A stretch of DNA of 51,987 nucleotides from Chloroflexota bacterium. Lineage in GTDB: Bacteria; Chloroflexota; Anaerolineae; UBA4142. The translations under genes and the position numbers were made by a program. Below the pieces are notes generated by a model, which saw only the letters and a program-made list of their open reading frames with translations, searched no databases and was not told the origin of the DNA. Below, piece after piece: positions 17,641-26,853 of this stretch (position 1 is the first letter of the stretch; every line of letters starts with the position of its first letter). Location of the stretch: the NCBI GenBank assembly GCA_016219275.1, contig JACRBM010000068.1, forward strand, positions 1 through 51,987, in the 5' to 3' direction.

Positions 17641-18980
17641 CCCACCCACCCCCACAGCACGAATTGCGCAACAAGATACAAGTGCAACGGAAACGACAGG
17701 TACAACACGGTACGATTGACCCAGGGGTTCGTACCCCACGCGCCCCAAGTCATCCACATCGGAAACAGCGCGAGCGCGTACCGTGTCATGCTGACGAGTG
17801 GCTGAGTCGTCGTCATGCGAAACAAGGGCGCGAGAAACATCAACATGACGAACAGACCATACGCACGCGGCATGCGTCGCCACACAAACACAGTCATTAT
17901 CACCAAGCCAATTGTTACGAACAGATTGAGCATATCCACCAAACTGGCTTGACCTCGCGCAAACAACGCCAACATCGCCGCGACGTTTTCCCACGGCGTC
18001 ACAAAGCGCGCATGGAGTTCGCCTTCATAACTCGTGATGAGCGAAAGATTGGTGAACGCGAGGAATGTCGCGGCAGCAAGCGGGATCAACACGAGTGGCA
18101 AGAAATGTAAGACATACGATGTGATTCGGGTTGCGGGTTGCGTACTTCGCCACGCCAAATAAAGCAACGGCACAATCAGCAAGACGCCTTGCAAACGCGT
18201 CAGTGCGGCAAGCGCGGCGACGAGCGACGCCAACCACCAGCGGTTACGTTGTGCGAATGTAAATGCAGCGAGCGTGAAAAATAAAAACAGCGATTCGGTG
18301 TACGCGGCGAACAGAAAAAAGCCGGTCGGAAAAACCAGGAGATACACCACCGCGCGACACGCACTCGCATCGTCAAAGAGCTGTGCGGTGAGACGATAGA
18401 ACAATACGAGTACACCGATCAGTGCAAGATTCGACACGAGCAACGTAGCAAGCATCGCGTTGCCGACGAGCACAGTCACGATGCGAATCAATAGTGGATA
18501 GATTGGCAAATAGACCGTACTCCCGTCCGATGCGTACCCACGCGCGGCAATTGCGAGAAACCAATTCGTGTCAAACCTCTGCCAAACCGCGAGCCACACG
18601 TTCGATTCCGGCGAAACATCGCGATACGGAAAAATGTCTTCCGCCGTGTACGGCGATGCATTCAACGCACGGCCGGCGGACACGCCCCGCACTGCGCGCC
18701 CCTCGCGCAGTGACCACACACTCACCGTTTGCGCATCCACTACTGTCCCTGGTTCGCCCGCGCGAAACGTCAATACCTCGCCATCCACCTCGCGCGAGTA
18801 GACGTACCGTGTGGACGATTGCACGTCGAACACCGCGAGCGTCGGCGCGCCAAACAGATCGAGATTCTGCACCACAACCGGCACGAGGAGCGACACGACA
18901 AACGCCCACGCGCTCAACGCGACACGCATCGCCATGAACACACCGAGCGCAAATTTCCACGCGGGATCGAGCGCGCACAT
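17637..18980 (-). CDS. PIG-V-like (GPI mannosyltransferase II-like) membrane glycosyltransferase
   Basis: 447 aa. The motifs VWQRFDTNWFLAIAARGY, VYLPIYPLLIRIV and FPTGFFLFAAYTESLFLFF match the bacterial PIG-V/GT76 pattern (R-x-D-x-x-W-[FY]-x-x-I-A-x-x-G-Y; P-L-Y-P; Y-T-E-S). In eukaryotes PIG-V adds the second mannose to the GPI anchor; bacterial homologues are thought to glycosylate lipid-linked or surface acceptors. A periplasmic insertion of about 90 residues lies between TM1 and the first motif (VFDVQSSTRYVYSREVDGEV). ATG 18980 follows GGTGAT at 5 nt spacing and lies 65 nt after the upstream stop. Confidence 0.85.
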   Translation of the reverse strand: MCALDPAWKFALGVFMAMRVALSAWAFVVSLLVPVVVQNLDLFGAPTLAVFDVQSSTRYVYSREVDGEVLTFRAGEPGTVVDAQTVSVWSLREGRAVRGVSAGRALNASPYTAEDIFPYRDVSPESNVWLAVWQRFDTNWFLAIAARGYASDGSTVYLPIYPLLIRIVTVLVGNAMLATLLVSNLALIGVLVLFYRLTAQLFDDASACRAVVYLLVFPTGFFLFAAYTESLFLFFTLAAFTFAQRNRWWLASLVAALAALTRLQGVLLIVPLLYLAWRSTQPATRITSYVLHFLPLVLIPLAAATFLAFTNLSLITSYEGELHARFVTPWENVAAMLALFARGQASLVDMLNLFVTIGLVIMTVFVWRRMPRAYGLFVMLMFLAPLFRMTTTQPLVSMTRYALALFPMWMTWGAWGTNPWVNRTVLYLSFPLHLYLVAQFVLWGWVG

Positions 18981-19045
18981 TTTTATCACCGCCGCTATAG
19001 CCGTTGCTCGTACGCTAGAATTTTCGGAAATGTCATAGCCGCAAT

Positions 19046-20233
19046 TTATCCTTGATCGCGCCAGTACGCGATGCCGTACGCGATCAAGGTCATCGTTGCC
19101 ACCGTCGTCGTCGCGATCGGCGCTTCTTGATTGCCGATCAACGTAGACAAAAATACAACCCAGGGCACAATGATAACCGCACCTGCCAACAACCACGTCC
19201 TGCCCTGCCAACCGCGTTGCATCAGCACGCCAAGCCAATGCACCCAGGGAATTAACAACAATGTTTGATCGGTAGTCGCGGTGCGTACCATTGTCATCGT
19301 CGTGACCAGCATTGCCAGTTCAATCGTTGGAATAAACGACATCACATCGCGGCGAAATGTTTTGACGATCCGATACACCAACATACCAAACAAGAGAATC
19401 GTGCCGCCAATAAAAAATGGCGTTGTCCATGCCAACGGCAAAAACATTTCCGATAACACTTGGAACGGCGGACCGACTTGAATGTAACCGGCATACGCGT
19501 TCACCGCGCCGACAAAATCACCGAACCAGCTGGGTAAGAGAATTGTTGCCGCAACGCCAAGCACAGCCATCGCGCTGACAAAACCACGTAGTACACGCCA
19601 ACGTCGCTGCGCGATCACCCAGACAAAAATCGTGGTAAGCGCCACAACGGCAATGTGCGGCTTGACTGTACTGATTGCCAGAACCCAGCCCGCCCATTCG
19701 TCATTGTGGCGCGCGAGCAGAACCAAGCCAAATGCCATGCTAGCAAACACAAGCAAAGTGAATTGACCCAAGAACAGTCCACGCAAGACCGGATAAAAAG
19801 CCAACACGAACAGAATGAGCACGAGTAACTTGGGCGGCGTAAATCGCCACGCAAAAAAACGCGCCAGTGCGACGCCGGCGTTGAGCACAACTAAAACGAG
19901 CAACGCAATCCAAAACGATTCCGCCCACGCGTAAGACAGAGTGATGAACGGCAACGCAAAAAACGCGGCGTAGAGCGGATACGCAAACGCGACCTGGTCT
20001 TCGTCGGGACGCGCGAGCCGCCCGTACATGCCGATTTGAATGTCTTGCGTAACCTCATGGGAGTACGGATTCTGCCCGCGCAAGAACAGGGCGCGCGCGC
20101 CCATCCAGCGCGAGTAGAAATCATTTGCGCCGGGCACTTGCGACGCGACGCCAACGTAAAACGCGCACGTCAACGCGAGATACAGCAAAACAAGCGCGCC
20201 AAGCAACACTCCAAGTCGACGGGGTGGAGCCAT
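19046..20233 (-). CDS. GT87-family (DUF2029) membrane glycosyltransferase
   Basis: 395 aa. After TM1, GANDFYSRWMGARALFLRGQ and NPYSHEVTQ form the typical GT87 start (N-D-F-x-x-x-W-x-G-A-R). AFAYPLYAAFFALPF matches the conserved Y-P-x-(Y/F) block, and ISTVKPHIAVVALTTIFVW supplies the family Lys-Pro. The closely similar gene at 23619-24809 shares these blocks, so the two are likely paralogues. It starts 6 nt after the upstream stop (20240). Confidence 0.9.
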   Translation of the reverse strand: MAPPRRLGVLLGALVLLYLALTCAFYVGVASQVPGANDFYSRWMGARALFLRGQNPYSHEVTQDIQIGMYGRLARPDEDQVAFAYPLYAAFFALPFITLSYAWAESFWIALLVLVVLNAGVALARFFAWRFTPPKLLVLILFVLAFYPVLRGLFLGQFTLLVFASMAFGLVLLARHNDEWAGWVLAISTVKPHIAVVALTTIFVWVIAQRRWRVLRGFVSAMAVLGVAATILLPSWFGDFVGAVNAYAGYIQVGPPFQVLSEMFLPLAWTTPFFIGGTILLFGMLVYRIVKTFRRDVMSFIPTIELAMLVTTMTMVRTATTDQTLLLIPWVHWLGVLMQRGWQGRTWLLAGAVIIVPWVVFLSTLIGNQEAPIATTTVATMTLIAYGIAYWRDQG

Positions 20234-20239
20234 TTTTGT

Positions 20240-22300
20240 CTATGGTTCCACCAGGCGGTAGATCGCGTACACATCGCGGTCGGCATGGAGAACTAGCAAC
20301 TTGCCATCGGCATCCGCGCGTGATTCCACACCCAAACCGCCGTGCACTTGGCGCGCGTACCGCGTCGTCAATTCTTGCAACACTTGAACATCCTCCGCCG
20401 TCATACCGGTATAGCCGCTCTCCAACACAAAATTCAAGCCCCAGCGATTCACCAGCACGTACTCGTACCCCTGTGCGCGAAGCGCGCGCGCGATGCTCGC
20501 GGCATCGCGGTACTGATGGCGCAGATGCGGAAACAGATCAAGCACTTCATCCGGTTGTGTGACCACCGTATCAGCAACATAGTACGCACGCGGCTCCCAC
20601 AAAAAGTACACGCGGGGTGACGGCAACGTGCCTAGAAATTGCATCGCGTCCCAGTAACCCGTCGGCGTGAGCCGCCGGGCCAGATACGTTTCGCGCGATT
20701 CAAAACCCAGCAGATGTGGAAAGGGATTCGCCTCAATCACACCGAGAACCTGACCGAGTAATGTCAACAACAGAACGAACAACACAATCCAGCGCGTCAA
20801 CCGCGCAAGCGAAAATTGCGGCACATCGAGCGCGCTTAGTCGTTCGAGTGCCAGCGCGGCAATTAAGCTAAACGCGGGAAAAGCCGGGAACAGCAAGCGC
20901 GTCTGCTTCAAGCCATCCGAATAATACAGACCCAACAACCAAAAAGCAAACAAGACGCTAACGAACACGAGCGTGTGCTGGAGCGCGCGGTGGGTTGCCA
21001 CACGCGCTTCTTTGCGCCAGACGAACAACAACAGCGGCAACACCGCGAGCAAGAGGGGAGTGATCGTTGCCTCGTACATCGCCTTGCCTTCTTGACCCAG
21101 GATTGTCGCTTCCCAGGGCGCGAGCGCCAAACGCCACGGCTCGCCACTAAAACCACTCACAGAGCCAGCATAGATGCGATTGCGGAATGCATCCCAGTAG
21201 CGCCCGCCAAAAAAGAATGGATAAATCGGATTACCCATAAATATCCAGTTACGCGCGTACCAGGGCAAAGCGAATACGGTTGTCATCGCAATCAGCGAAG
21301 CGAGATGCGACCACGCCCAATTCTTTTGCCGTACCAAATAGACAATTCCCATCGCCACCGGAACGATCACCGCGGTATATTTCGTGCCCAATGCCAGTCC
21401 GGCAAATGCGCCGGCGACCAGATACCATCCGATTCCGCGTTGTTCCGTCGCGACGAGGATCGCGTACAACGCGCCCACTGTGAAAAAAGCAAGCGCCGCG
21501 TCCGCGTAGGGCCACGTCGATACCAACACAAATGACGGCGCGCTCAAGAGTAGTGCGATTGCGCTCCAGCCGGCGCGCGCAGAGAAAAAGCGCTGGCTCA
21601 AACTAGCCAGCGCGCCGCACGTCAACAGCGTGAATCCAAGATGAATCAATGCGCTTGCGCCATCGTCCTTTAGTGTCATCGCCGCGAGATACAACATAGC
21701 GGTCAACGATGGATAATTCAGCGAGAGGACATCCGGCGGGACTCCGATCCGTCCCTGGGCAAGTGCGAGTTTGCCACCGAACAAATGGTACAATTGAGCG
21801 TCCCACGCGAGCGTCGGCGGCAATGTGGTGATAAGCGCGAGCAACAAGGTCGCCGCGCTAAAGATCGCGAGCACGCGCTCGAAACGCGACGCGATCGGAA
21901 ATCGTAAGGCGCGCATATCGCGCCAGGTCGCGCGCGCATCGTGACGCACCAGAAACAGGGCGAGCAAGAGCACACTCCAAAATAAAACGCGCTGCAACCA
22001 TCCGAGTAAACCCAGCGCGAACACGGCGAACGAAATCAAGCCAAGCCCAAGCCCCGTGCTCAAGACAATCGCTTCGAGTGGTGAGGCAAACTCGACCGCG
22101 CGCGTGGCTCGCCGACCGATAGTTGCGGCTAGGATGTACAGCGAGCCGGCAACAACGAGGTTTGCCAGTAGGTTGAGAATCGCCAGTGCGTTTTCGACGC
22201 TGAACGGCTTGTGCACGATGTAATAACTGGTTGTCACAACAAACAACCATCCAACGGCGACAAGAACGATAAACCAGTTGCCAAATGACTCGCGTTTCAT
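20240..22300 (-). CDS. Large GT-C type membrane glycosyltransferase-like protein
   Basis: 686 aa. An N-terminal block of about five TM helices (residues 8-130) precedes the glycosyltransferase-like part. The loop LPPTLAWDAQLYHLFGGKLA, then LSLNYPSLTAMLYLAAM, resembles the W-D-A-x-x-Y-H-L...P loop of a GT39-related group common in Chloroflexota. GLALGTKYTAVIVPVAMGIV holds a conserved Lys. The C-terminal soluble part (about 560-686) includes ARALRAQGYEYVLVNRWGLN. ATG 22300 makes a 4-nt ATGA overlap with the upstream GT87 gene. Confidence 0.8.
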   Translation of the reverse strand: MKRESFGNWFIVLVAVGWLFVVTTSYYIVHKPFSVENALAILNLLANLVVAGSLYILAATIGRRATRAVEFASPLEAIVLSTGLGLGLISFAVFALGLLGWLQRVLFWSVLLLALFLVRHDARATWRDMRALRFPIASRFERVLAIFSAATLLLALITTLPPTLAWDAQLYHLFGGKLALAQGRIGVPPDVLSLNYPSLTAMLYLAAMTLKDDGASALIHLGFTLLTCGALASLSQRFFSARAGWSAIALLLSAPSFVLVSTWPYADAALAFFTVGALYAILVATEQRGIGWYLVAGAFAGLALGTKYTAVIVPVAMGIVYLVRQKNWAWSHLASLIAMTTVFALPWYARNWIFMGNPIYPFFFGGRYWDAFRNRIYAGSVSGFSGEPWRLALAPWEATILGQEGKAMYEATITPLLLAVLPLLLFVWRKEARVATHRALQHTLVFVSVLFAFWLLGLYYSDGLKQTRLLFPAFPAFSLIAALALERLSALDVPQFSLARLTRWIVLFVLLLTLLGQVLGVIEANPFPHLLGFESRETYLARRLTPTGYWDAMQFLGTLPSPRVYFLWEPRAYYVADTVVTQPDEVLDLFPHLRHQYRDAASIARALRAQGYEYVLVNRWGLNFVLESGYTGMTAEDVQVLQELTTRYARQVHGGLGVESRADADGKLLVLHADRDVYAIYRLVEP

Positions 22301-23532
22301 TTGTCCACGCAAACCGTAGGTTCATTTGCGCGCGCGACCGGCACACGATGGATCAATTCCGCATAAAGATCAAACGCGACAAAAATAAACACGGTGGTTC
22401 GTCCAATGACACCGAGCGTATACATACCCGGATTATTGAGACTCAACGTAATTAGGGAATCCAGCAAACCTACAAAAGTGAGCACAAGCGATAGCAACAG
22501 CCCACGCCAATTTGGGTAACAGAGGAGGAAAAAGGGAATGACCAACGTCGCCCATTGCGGACTCCACCCTTTGCTCCAGAGAAGAAACAACATCAACACA
22601 ACTCCGGTAAACACGAGCACTTGCCGCGGATTGGCAGGATCAACCGGGCGCGTAAACACAATCAAGAAGAGTGCGCCGAAGAAGGCCAGCGTCAACCAAC
22701 CCGGCACAATCGGCGGATTGTACACTGGCACTGCCGCCATCGCCGGATCAAAATGCCGCGGCATCAACCCGACATTGCCGTAAGTAAAGTTTCCATCCAG
22801 CAATGCCCAAATTGTTTCCCACGACGAAACGGACACAAGTGCTTGAAAGGAAGCAATTGTAAAGATCGGCGACTGGATAAAGAATGAACCAAAGATCAAC
22901 ACCACGATCGCGCAGAGTGATACTGTAAAGAGAAATAATTGTTGCCGCGTCGCAATGAATCGGCACGCTGTACCCACGAGAATCACCGGCGTGAATTTGG
23001 TGGCAATCGCAATGGCAAGCGCAAATGCCGCTGCACTGTTGCGCCCGGCGAGCAACCAGTAGAACGATTGCATGGTCAGCGCTACCAGAATCGGATCGGG
23101 GACATGCCACCAATAGTACGCCGGTAAGAGCAAGAGCGCGTAAATCCAACTCACACGCACAGCCGACATTCCATCGTAAACCCGACGCGCGATTCGGTAG
23201 ACATTGACGAGCGTCAGAATATCGAACGGCAGCACGGCGAGTGTGAGCACACGACTGAAATATTCGAAATTCGCCTGTCCGAGTGATGTTAGTTTATAAA
23301 CCGCAATGGCAAGATAAGGAAAAACGGGTGGATATTCAAACCAGAAATGAACGAATGGATAATATCCCTGTTCAGAATATCGCGCCATATCAAAGTAATA
23401 CTCGTGTCCGAGAAAACCGCCGGTAAAAACACTTGCCGGACTAAACCAAACCATCATCAACAAACGGAAAGCAATAAACAGCGTGAGCACCATCAAAAAA
23501 TCCGAATGAACCGCGAATTTGGCGCGCAACAT
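22297..23532 (-). CDS. GT87-like membrane glycosyltransferase
   Basis: 411 aa, about 10 TM helices. The loop LGHEYYFDMARYSEQGYYPF followed by FWFEYPPVFPYLAIAVYKL has the acidic residue and the E-Y-P-P block of GT87/GPI-mannosyltransferase-like bacterial proteins. AIAIATKFTPVILVGTACRF gives the conserved Lys-x-x-P. The start is secure: AAAGGAGG lies 5 nt before ATG 23532. The 86-nt gap to the upstream gene (23619) is one of the larger gaps in the cluster and might hold an internal promoter, although none is obvious. Confidence 0.82.
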   Translation of the reverse strand: MLRAKFAVHSDFLMVLTLFIAFRLLMMVWFSPASVFTGGFLGHEYYFDMARYSEQGYYPFVHFWFEYPPVFPYLAIAVYKLTSLGQANFEYFSRVLTLAVLPFDILTLVNVYRIARRVYDGMSAVRVSWIYALLLLPAYYWWHVPDPILVALTMQSFYWLLAGRNSAAAFALAIAIATKFTPVILVGTACRFIATRQQLFLFTVSLCAIVVLIFGSFFIQSPIFTIASFQALVSVSSWETIWALLDGNFTYGNVGLMPRHFDPAMAAVPVYNPPIVPGWLTLAFFGALFLIVFTRPVDPANPRQVLVFTGVVLMLFLLWSKGWSPQWATLVIPFFLLCYPNWRGLLLSLVLTFVGLLDSLITLSLNNPGMYTLGVIGRTTVFIFVAFDLYAELIHRVPVARANEPTVCVDK

Positions 23533-23618
23533 CTTCCTCCTTTCGCGAACGCATACGAGTGTTTTTTAGGTCAACCAATTCTCAAGTATACGCGCGCGGA
23601 CCACTCGACGCATCAATT

Positions 23619-24809
23619 TCACTTCGCGCCCGCGTTCGGGTTGTCACGCCACGTACGCCACACCCAGACCAGCATCGCATAGATGAGTAAACTGGGATAG
23701 AATTGCCAAATCAATTTCCACCACTGCTCGGTAGTCCCGCCGATGGCGAGGAGAAACAGCCACGACAGCCAGGGCATCCAAATCAACACAAGCCACCCCG
23801 CCAGACCCCATCGTACCGTGCGCCACTGCGCGCCAAGCCAAAATAGGGCGAGCAATAGCACGGTCAGATCGTACTCCAAGAGATGCGGAATAATCAGTAA
23901 GTTGAGACAGAGCGCGCCGATGATCGCTAGCCACGGAAAATCGCGCCGTGACCACAGATGCACTAGACCGATGCCCAACAACGCGAGCGCACCCGCCAAC
24001 CACACAAAACCGGCAAGAGAAAAAATATCTTGCGTCATCCACGAACCGGGCTTGGACGCAAAACTTTGGGAGGCGCGGAGAAAATCTGGTACCCACCAAC
24101 CAATTCGCAACGTCATCGCGCCGACCAACAATCCCAGTGCGATCAGAAAACCACTCACGCCATTCCAGCGTCGCTCCCGCGCCGCCCACAATAATATCAC
24201 TAATGGCGCAAGTAAACTGATCGAAGGTTTGATCGTGGCAAATGCTAATAGCCCACCCGCCCAACCATCGTGCCGCGCTCGAATCAGCCACCACACGCCC
24301 AGTGTACACGCGACGACAAACAATCCGTACTGACCATTGATCACAGCAAGAAATGCCGGGCGATAAAAAATCACCGAGAGTAAAACTAGTCCCCAAGGTA
24401 TTGGCGGCAATCGCGGTTTGATCCGCCAACTCCACACGATGGCAAGTGTGACTAGTCCAGCCCAATTGACTGCGCTCCATACCAATCCTGCCCACTCAAC
24501 GGGCAACCAGGTCAATGGCAAGATGATGAACGAAACGTACGCGGGATAGTAAAAACCGAACGGATCATCACCGGGTTCGAGCGGTCTAGCGTAGATCAAT
24601 TGCTGGGTCTCACGTAATACTTGAAGAGAATATGGACTGTCGCCGCGCCAGATCGCGCGCGTGGCAACCCAATGCGGATACACATCCACACCAAAGGGCC
24701 AGTACCGAAATTCCGACGCGGTCTTCCAATCCACCAATATACCCAACCCAAATAGAAAACTGATTCCAAAACATAATGCAATGGCGACCCAGGAAAGGTT
24801 GGTACGCAT
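23619..24809 (-). CDS. GT87-family (DUF2029) membrane glycosyltransferase
   Basis: 396 aa. FGVDVYPHWVATRAIWRGDS and PYSLQVLRETQQ form the GT87 N-terminal block; FGFYYPAYVSFIILPLTWL and LAFATIKPSISLLAPLVILL supply the Y-P and Lys-Pro blocks. It parallels 19046-20233 in motif order and spacing. ATG 24809 follows GTGGAGCGAAAACCGA, a slightly distant ribosome-binding site, and lies 16 nt after the DUF362 stop. Longer starts would add an arginine-rich tail read from the neighbouring gene and are unlikely. Confidence 0.87.
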   Translation of the reverse strand: MRTNLSWVAIALCFGISFLFGLGILVDWKTASEFRYWPFGVDVYPHWVATRAIWRGDSPYSLQVLRETQQLIYARPLEPGDDPFGFYYPAYVSFIILPLTWLPVEWAGLVWSAVNWAGLVTLAIVWSWRIKPRLPPIPWGLVLLSVIFYRPAFLAVINGQYGLFVVACTLGVWWLIRARHDGWAGGLLAFATIKPSISLLAPLVILLWAARERRWNGVSGFLIALGLLVGAMTLRIGWWVPDFLRASQSFASKPGSWMTQDIFSLAGFVWLAGALALLGIGLVHLWSRRDFPWLAIIGALCLNLLIIPHLLEYDLTVLLLALFWLGAQWRTVRWGLAGWLVLIWMPWLSWLFLLAIGGTTEQWWKLIWQFYPSLLIYAMLVWVWRTWRDNPNAGAK

Positions 24810-24825
24810 TCGGTTTTCGCTCCAC

Positions 24826-25869
24826 CTACGGCGGTCGCTCGTATACCCGCGCCAATTGCGCGAGCGACTCGCCCGCGAGTTCGATTTTGTTTTCGGCAAT
24901 CGCGCCAACACCCGCCCACGCGGCAAAGTTCAAATAGTCAATCGCCGCCGGATCAAAGCCCATCAGGCGCGCACACGTCGCATCCACCGCGAGCAAATCC
25001 GTCCCAACGACCAACGCACCGCTTTTCACCGCACCGCCAAACAGCGGACCATCGCCTTCCAACCCCACCACGCCATCCACAACCGCGGACGCACGCGTCG
25101 GCAACGAGTCCACTAACTCGGCGAGAAAAACCGGAATGCCGCGCACGTGCAGAGTGTTTTTGGGCCAACCGTACTTGATGCCGGGCACAATGCCGAAAAG
25201 ATTCTTTACGCTTGCCGATATCGTCGTCCAGTGATGCGTTTTCAACTTCGGCATCGAGATGAACACATCCGCGTCCGCAATCGTCCGCGCGAGGAACAGC
25301 GTTTTCATTCTTGTGTAACCGTTCTTCAACGGGATGCTCACCAAGTCGTCGTAGTTCAAATCCACGAACGGCACTTGCTCGCGCGCGAGCATCGCCGCAT
25401 ATCCTGTCGCGTCGAGAATCGCTTGCGCGTCACGGCGAAACGCTGGTCCGTCGCCGACGACAATGTCGCGCGCGCCCTGTTCGCGCGCGAGTTGAATCAT
25501 CGCTTGCGTAACACGCGGATGCGTAAAGGTAGGATGCGCCTCGACAAAATCCACGAGGTTGGGTTTCAGCACAACCCGTTGATCGCGCAGGTTCGGCGCG
25601 TTCGCATCGCGCCACGCGCGGCGCAGCGCGTCAAGCACATCCGCGTCGTACGACGGGCACGCGGCGAGCGCGACGCGTGCGCGCGGCGCGAACGTTTTCG
25701 TCGCGTATCCGCGCGCCATCCACGCGAGCCAGTTGAGTCCGACCGGCTCGATCGCCTTGGCGATATATGCCACGCCGCCGGCAATCGCGCCGAGCAACGC
25801 GAGACGAAGAAACGCACGACGCGATAGTCTGGAAATTGGAAGTTGGAAGTTGGAGAGTGGATCAGACAT
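24826..25869 (-). CDS. DUF362 domain protein with Tat-type signal
   Basis: 347 aa. Residues 15-38 hold a twin-arginine export motif (RLSRRAFLRLALLGAIAGG) followed by a hydrophobic stretch. The rest is a DUF362 domain: VVLKPNLVDFVEAHPTFTHP, ARDIVVGDGPAFRRD, DVFISMPKLKTHHWTTIS and VKNLFGIVPG are the family blocks. No CxxC ferredoxin cluster is present, unlike some DUF362 proteins. Function is unknown; it may act extracytoplasmically beside the glycosyltransferases. The few residues before the Tat motif (SNFQLPIS) are encoded by a heptamer repeat at 25829-25856. It starts 6 nt after the stop of the gene upstream. Confidence 0.88.
   Translation of the reverse strand: MSDPLSNFQLPISRLSRRAFLRLALLGAIAGGVAYIAKAIEPVGLNWLAWMARGYATKTFAPRARVALAACPSYDADVLDALRRAWRDANAPNLRDQRVVLKPNLVDFVEAHPTFTHPRVTQAMIQLAREQGARDIVVGDGPAFRRDAQAILDATGYAAMLAREQVPFVDLNYDDLVSIPLKNGYTRMKTLFLARTIADADVFISMPKLKTHHWTTISASVKNLFGIVPGIKYGWPKNTLHVRGIPVFLAELVDSLPTRASAVVDGVVGLEGDGPLFGGAVKSGALVVGTDLLAVDATCARLMGFDPAAIDYLNFAAWAGVGAIAENKIELAGESLAQLARVYERPP
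25829..25856. repeat. Heptamer repeat (TTGGAAG)n at the 5' end of the DUF362 gene
   Basis: CTGGAAA, TTGGAAG, TTGGAAG, TTGGAGA: four tandem 7-mers coding for the N-terminus ahead of the Tat motif. Confidence 0.85.
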
Positions 25870-25875
25870 CGCGCA

Positions 25876-26736
25876 TCACCTTCCAATTGCCCGCAATGCA
25901 ATCGCGGCGATAAATGGATTGCCCTGCCAACTTCCATCGGCTTGTTGCAACTCATTCAGTCGCGCACGCGCGTTCTCAACTTCCAACATCCAATTTCCAA
26001 TCTCCAATCTCCAATTATCCAATGCCCAGCTCGCCCACGCGAGTTCCGCCGGCGTGTTCAGCGTTATAAACGTGTCGCGCATGAATTGAATCGCGTTCGC
26101 AATGTGCGGTTCACGATCTGATTCACCGACCGCGCGCAGCGCCAACAACGCAATCGCCGTATCTTGAATCGTCGCGGGAACCGGTTTGCCGATCATCCAC
26201 GGATTGCCGACGTTCCAACCGCCCCTGGCAATCGCGCGGTCACGCAGGTATTGCTCGCCTTCGCGCACACGCGGGTGAGCGCCCTGCCCTGCCGCATTCA
26301 GTGCGAGCATCGCGAGCGCGGTGGGCTGAACCCAGGACGCATCGCCAGATTGCCAGGGCCAACCGCGCAACGACGCGTCAATTCGTAACAATTCATTCGT
26401 CTTGTCGCGCGCGCCAGGGTCGGTGAAACGCAAGACCTCGACCTCCAGCAACCACGCGACGCCGCGCGTCACCGCGTCACGCGCGTCACCCGTCCGCGCG
26501 AGCGCCCACACTGCCCACGCGGTCATCCAGCCGCTTTCATCGTCGAGGGCGGCGATGCCCCAGCCACCATCGCGGTGTTGCAGTCCAAGCAAGAAATCGC
26601 GCGCGCGCGGATTCGCGTCGCGCGATGTGAGCAGAACCGCAGCAGTCGGTTCGACAAACGACATCGCGCCAACCCGGTAGCCCCAACCGCCGTCGCGATT
26701 TTGCGACGCGCGCAGAAAATCGAGTGCGCTTGCCAT
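25876..26736 (-). CDS. Squalene cyclase / prenyltransferase-repeat protein
   Basis: 286 aa of alpha-alpha toroid repeats: FLRASQNRDGGWGY, LLGLQHRDGGWGI and LNELQQADGSWQG are QW-like motifs of the prenyltransferase/squalene-oxidase repeat family. The protein is far shorter than true squalene-hopene cyclases (about 630 aa), and I see no DxDD catalytic motif, so it is probably not a cyclase. Near residue 230, NWRLEIGNWMLEVENA is encoded by a heptamer repeat (25976-26017) inserted in frame. ATG 26736 begins directly at the first repeat. A promoter candidate with almost no 5' leader precedes it. It is the first gene of the long minus-strand cluster. Confidence 0.82.
   Translation of the reverse strand: MASALDFLRASQNRDGGWGYRVGAMSFVEPTAAVLLTSRDANPRARDFLLGLQHRDGGWGIAALDDESGWMTAWAVWALARTGDARDAVTRGVAWLLEVEVLRFTDPGARDKTNELLRIDASLRGWPWQSGDASWVQPTALAMLALNAAGQGAHPRVREGEQYLRDRAIARGGWNVGNPWMIGKPVPATIQDTAIALLALRAVGESDREPHIANAIQFMRDTFITLNTPAELAWASWALDNWRLEIGNWMLEVENARARLNELQQADGSWQGNPFIAAIALRAIGR
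25976..26017. repeat. Heptamer repeat (CCAATCT)n inside a gene
   Basis: TCAACTT, CCAACAT, CCAATTT, CCAATCT, CCAATCT, CCAATTA: six 7-mers (42 bp, 14 codons) within the prenyltransferase-repeat gene. Confidence 0.88.
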
Positions 26737-26743
26737 TGCTGGC

Positions 26744-26772
26744 AGAGTACTACGCCCACCCCAAGTTGTCAA
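26744..26772 (-). promoter_or_regulatory. Candidate promoter for the glycosyltransferase cluster
   Basis: On the minus strand: TTGACA (26772-26767), 17 nt, TACTCT (26749-26744). Transcription would begin at about 26737, next to ATG 26736, giving a leaderless message. The -10 box is weak. Confidence 0.35.
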
Positions 26773-26802
26773 GAGGAAAAAAGTTGGAGCGGGGGCACGC
26801 AA

Positions 26803-26830
26803 TTGACATTTTGTCCGAGTGCGCTATACT
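26803..26830 (+). promoter_or_regulatory. Strong sigma-70-like promoter of the pyrB-like gene
   Basis: TTGACA (26803-26808), 16-nt spacer, TATACT (26825-26830). It lies back to back with the divergent promoter of the glycosyltransferase cluster and gives a leader of about 109 nt before ATG 26946. Confidence 0.65.
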
Positions 26831-26853
26831 TTGTCGCGACCTTGTCATTCCCG

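Noticed and set aside
16147-17994. A 615-aa form of the GT39 gene
   Set aside because: The first 118 codons overlap the PIG-V-like gene in another frame and read as arginine- and valine-rich noise; ATG 17640 makes a normal 4-nt overlap.
25876-26736. Squalene-hopene cyclase
   Set aside because: At 286 aa it is less than half the needed length and no DxDD acid motif is present; only QW-type repeats are seen.
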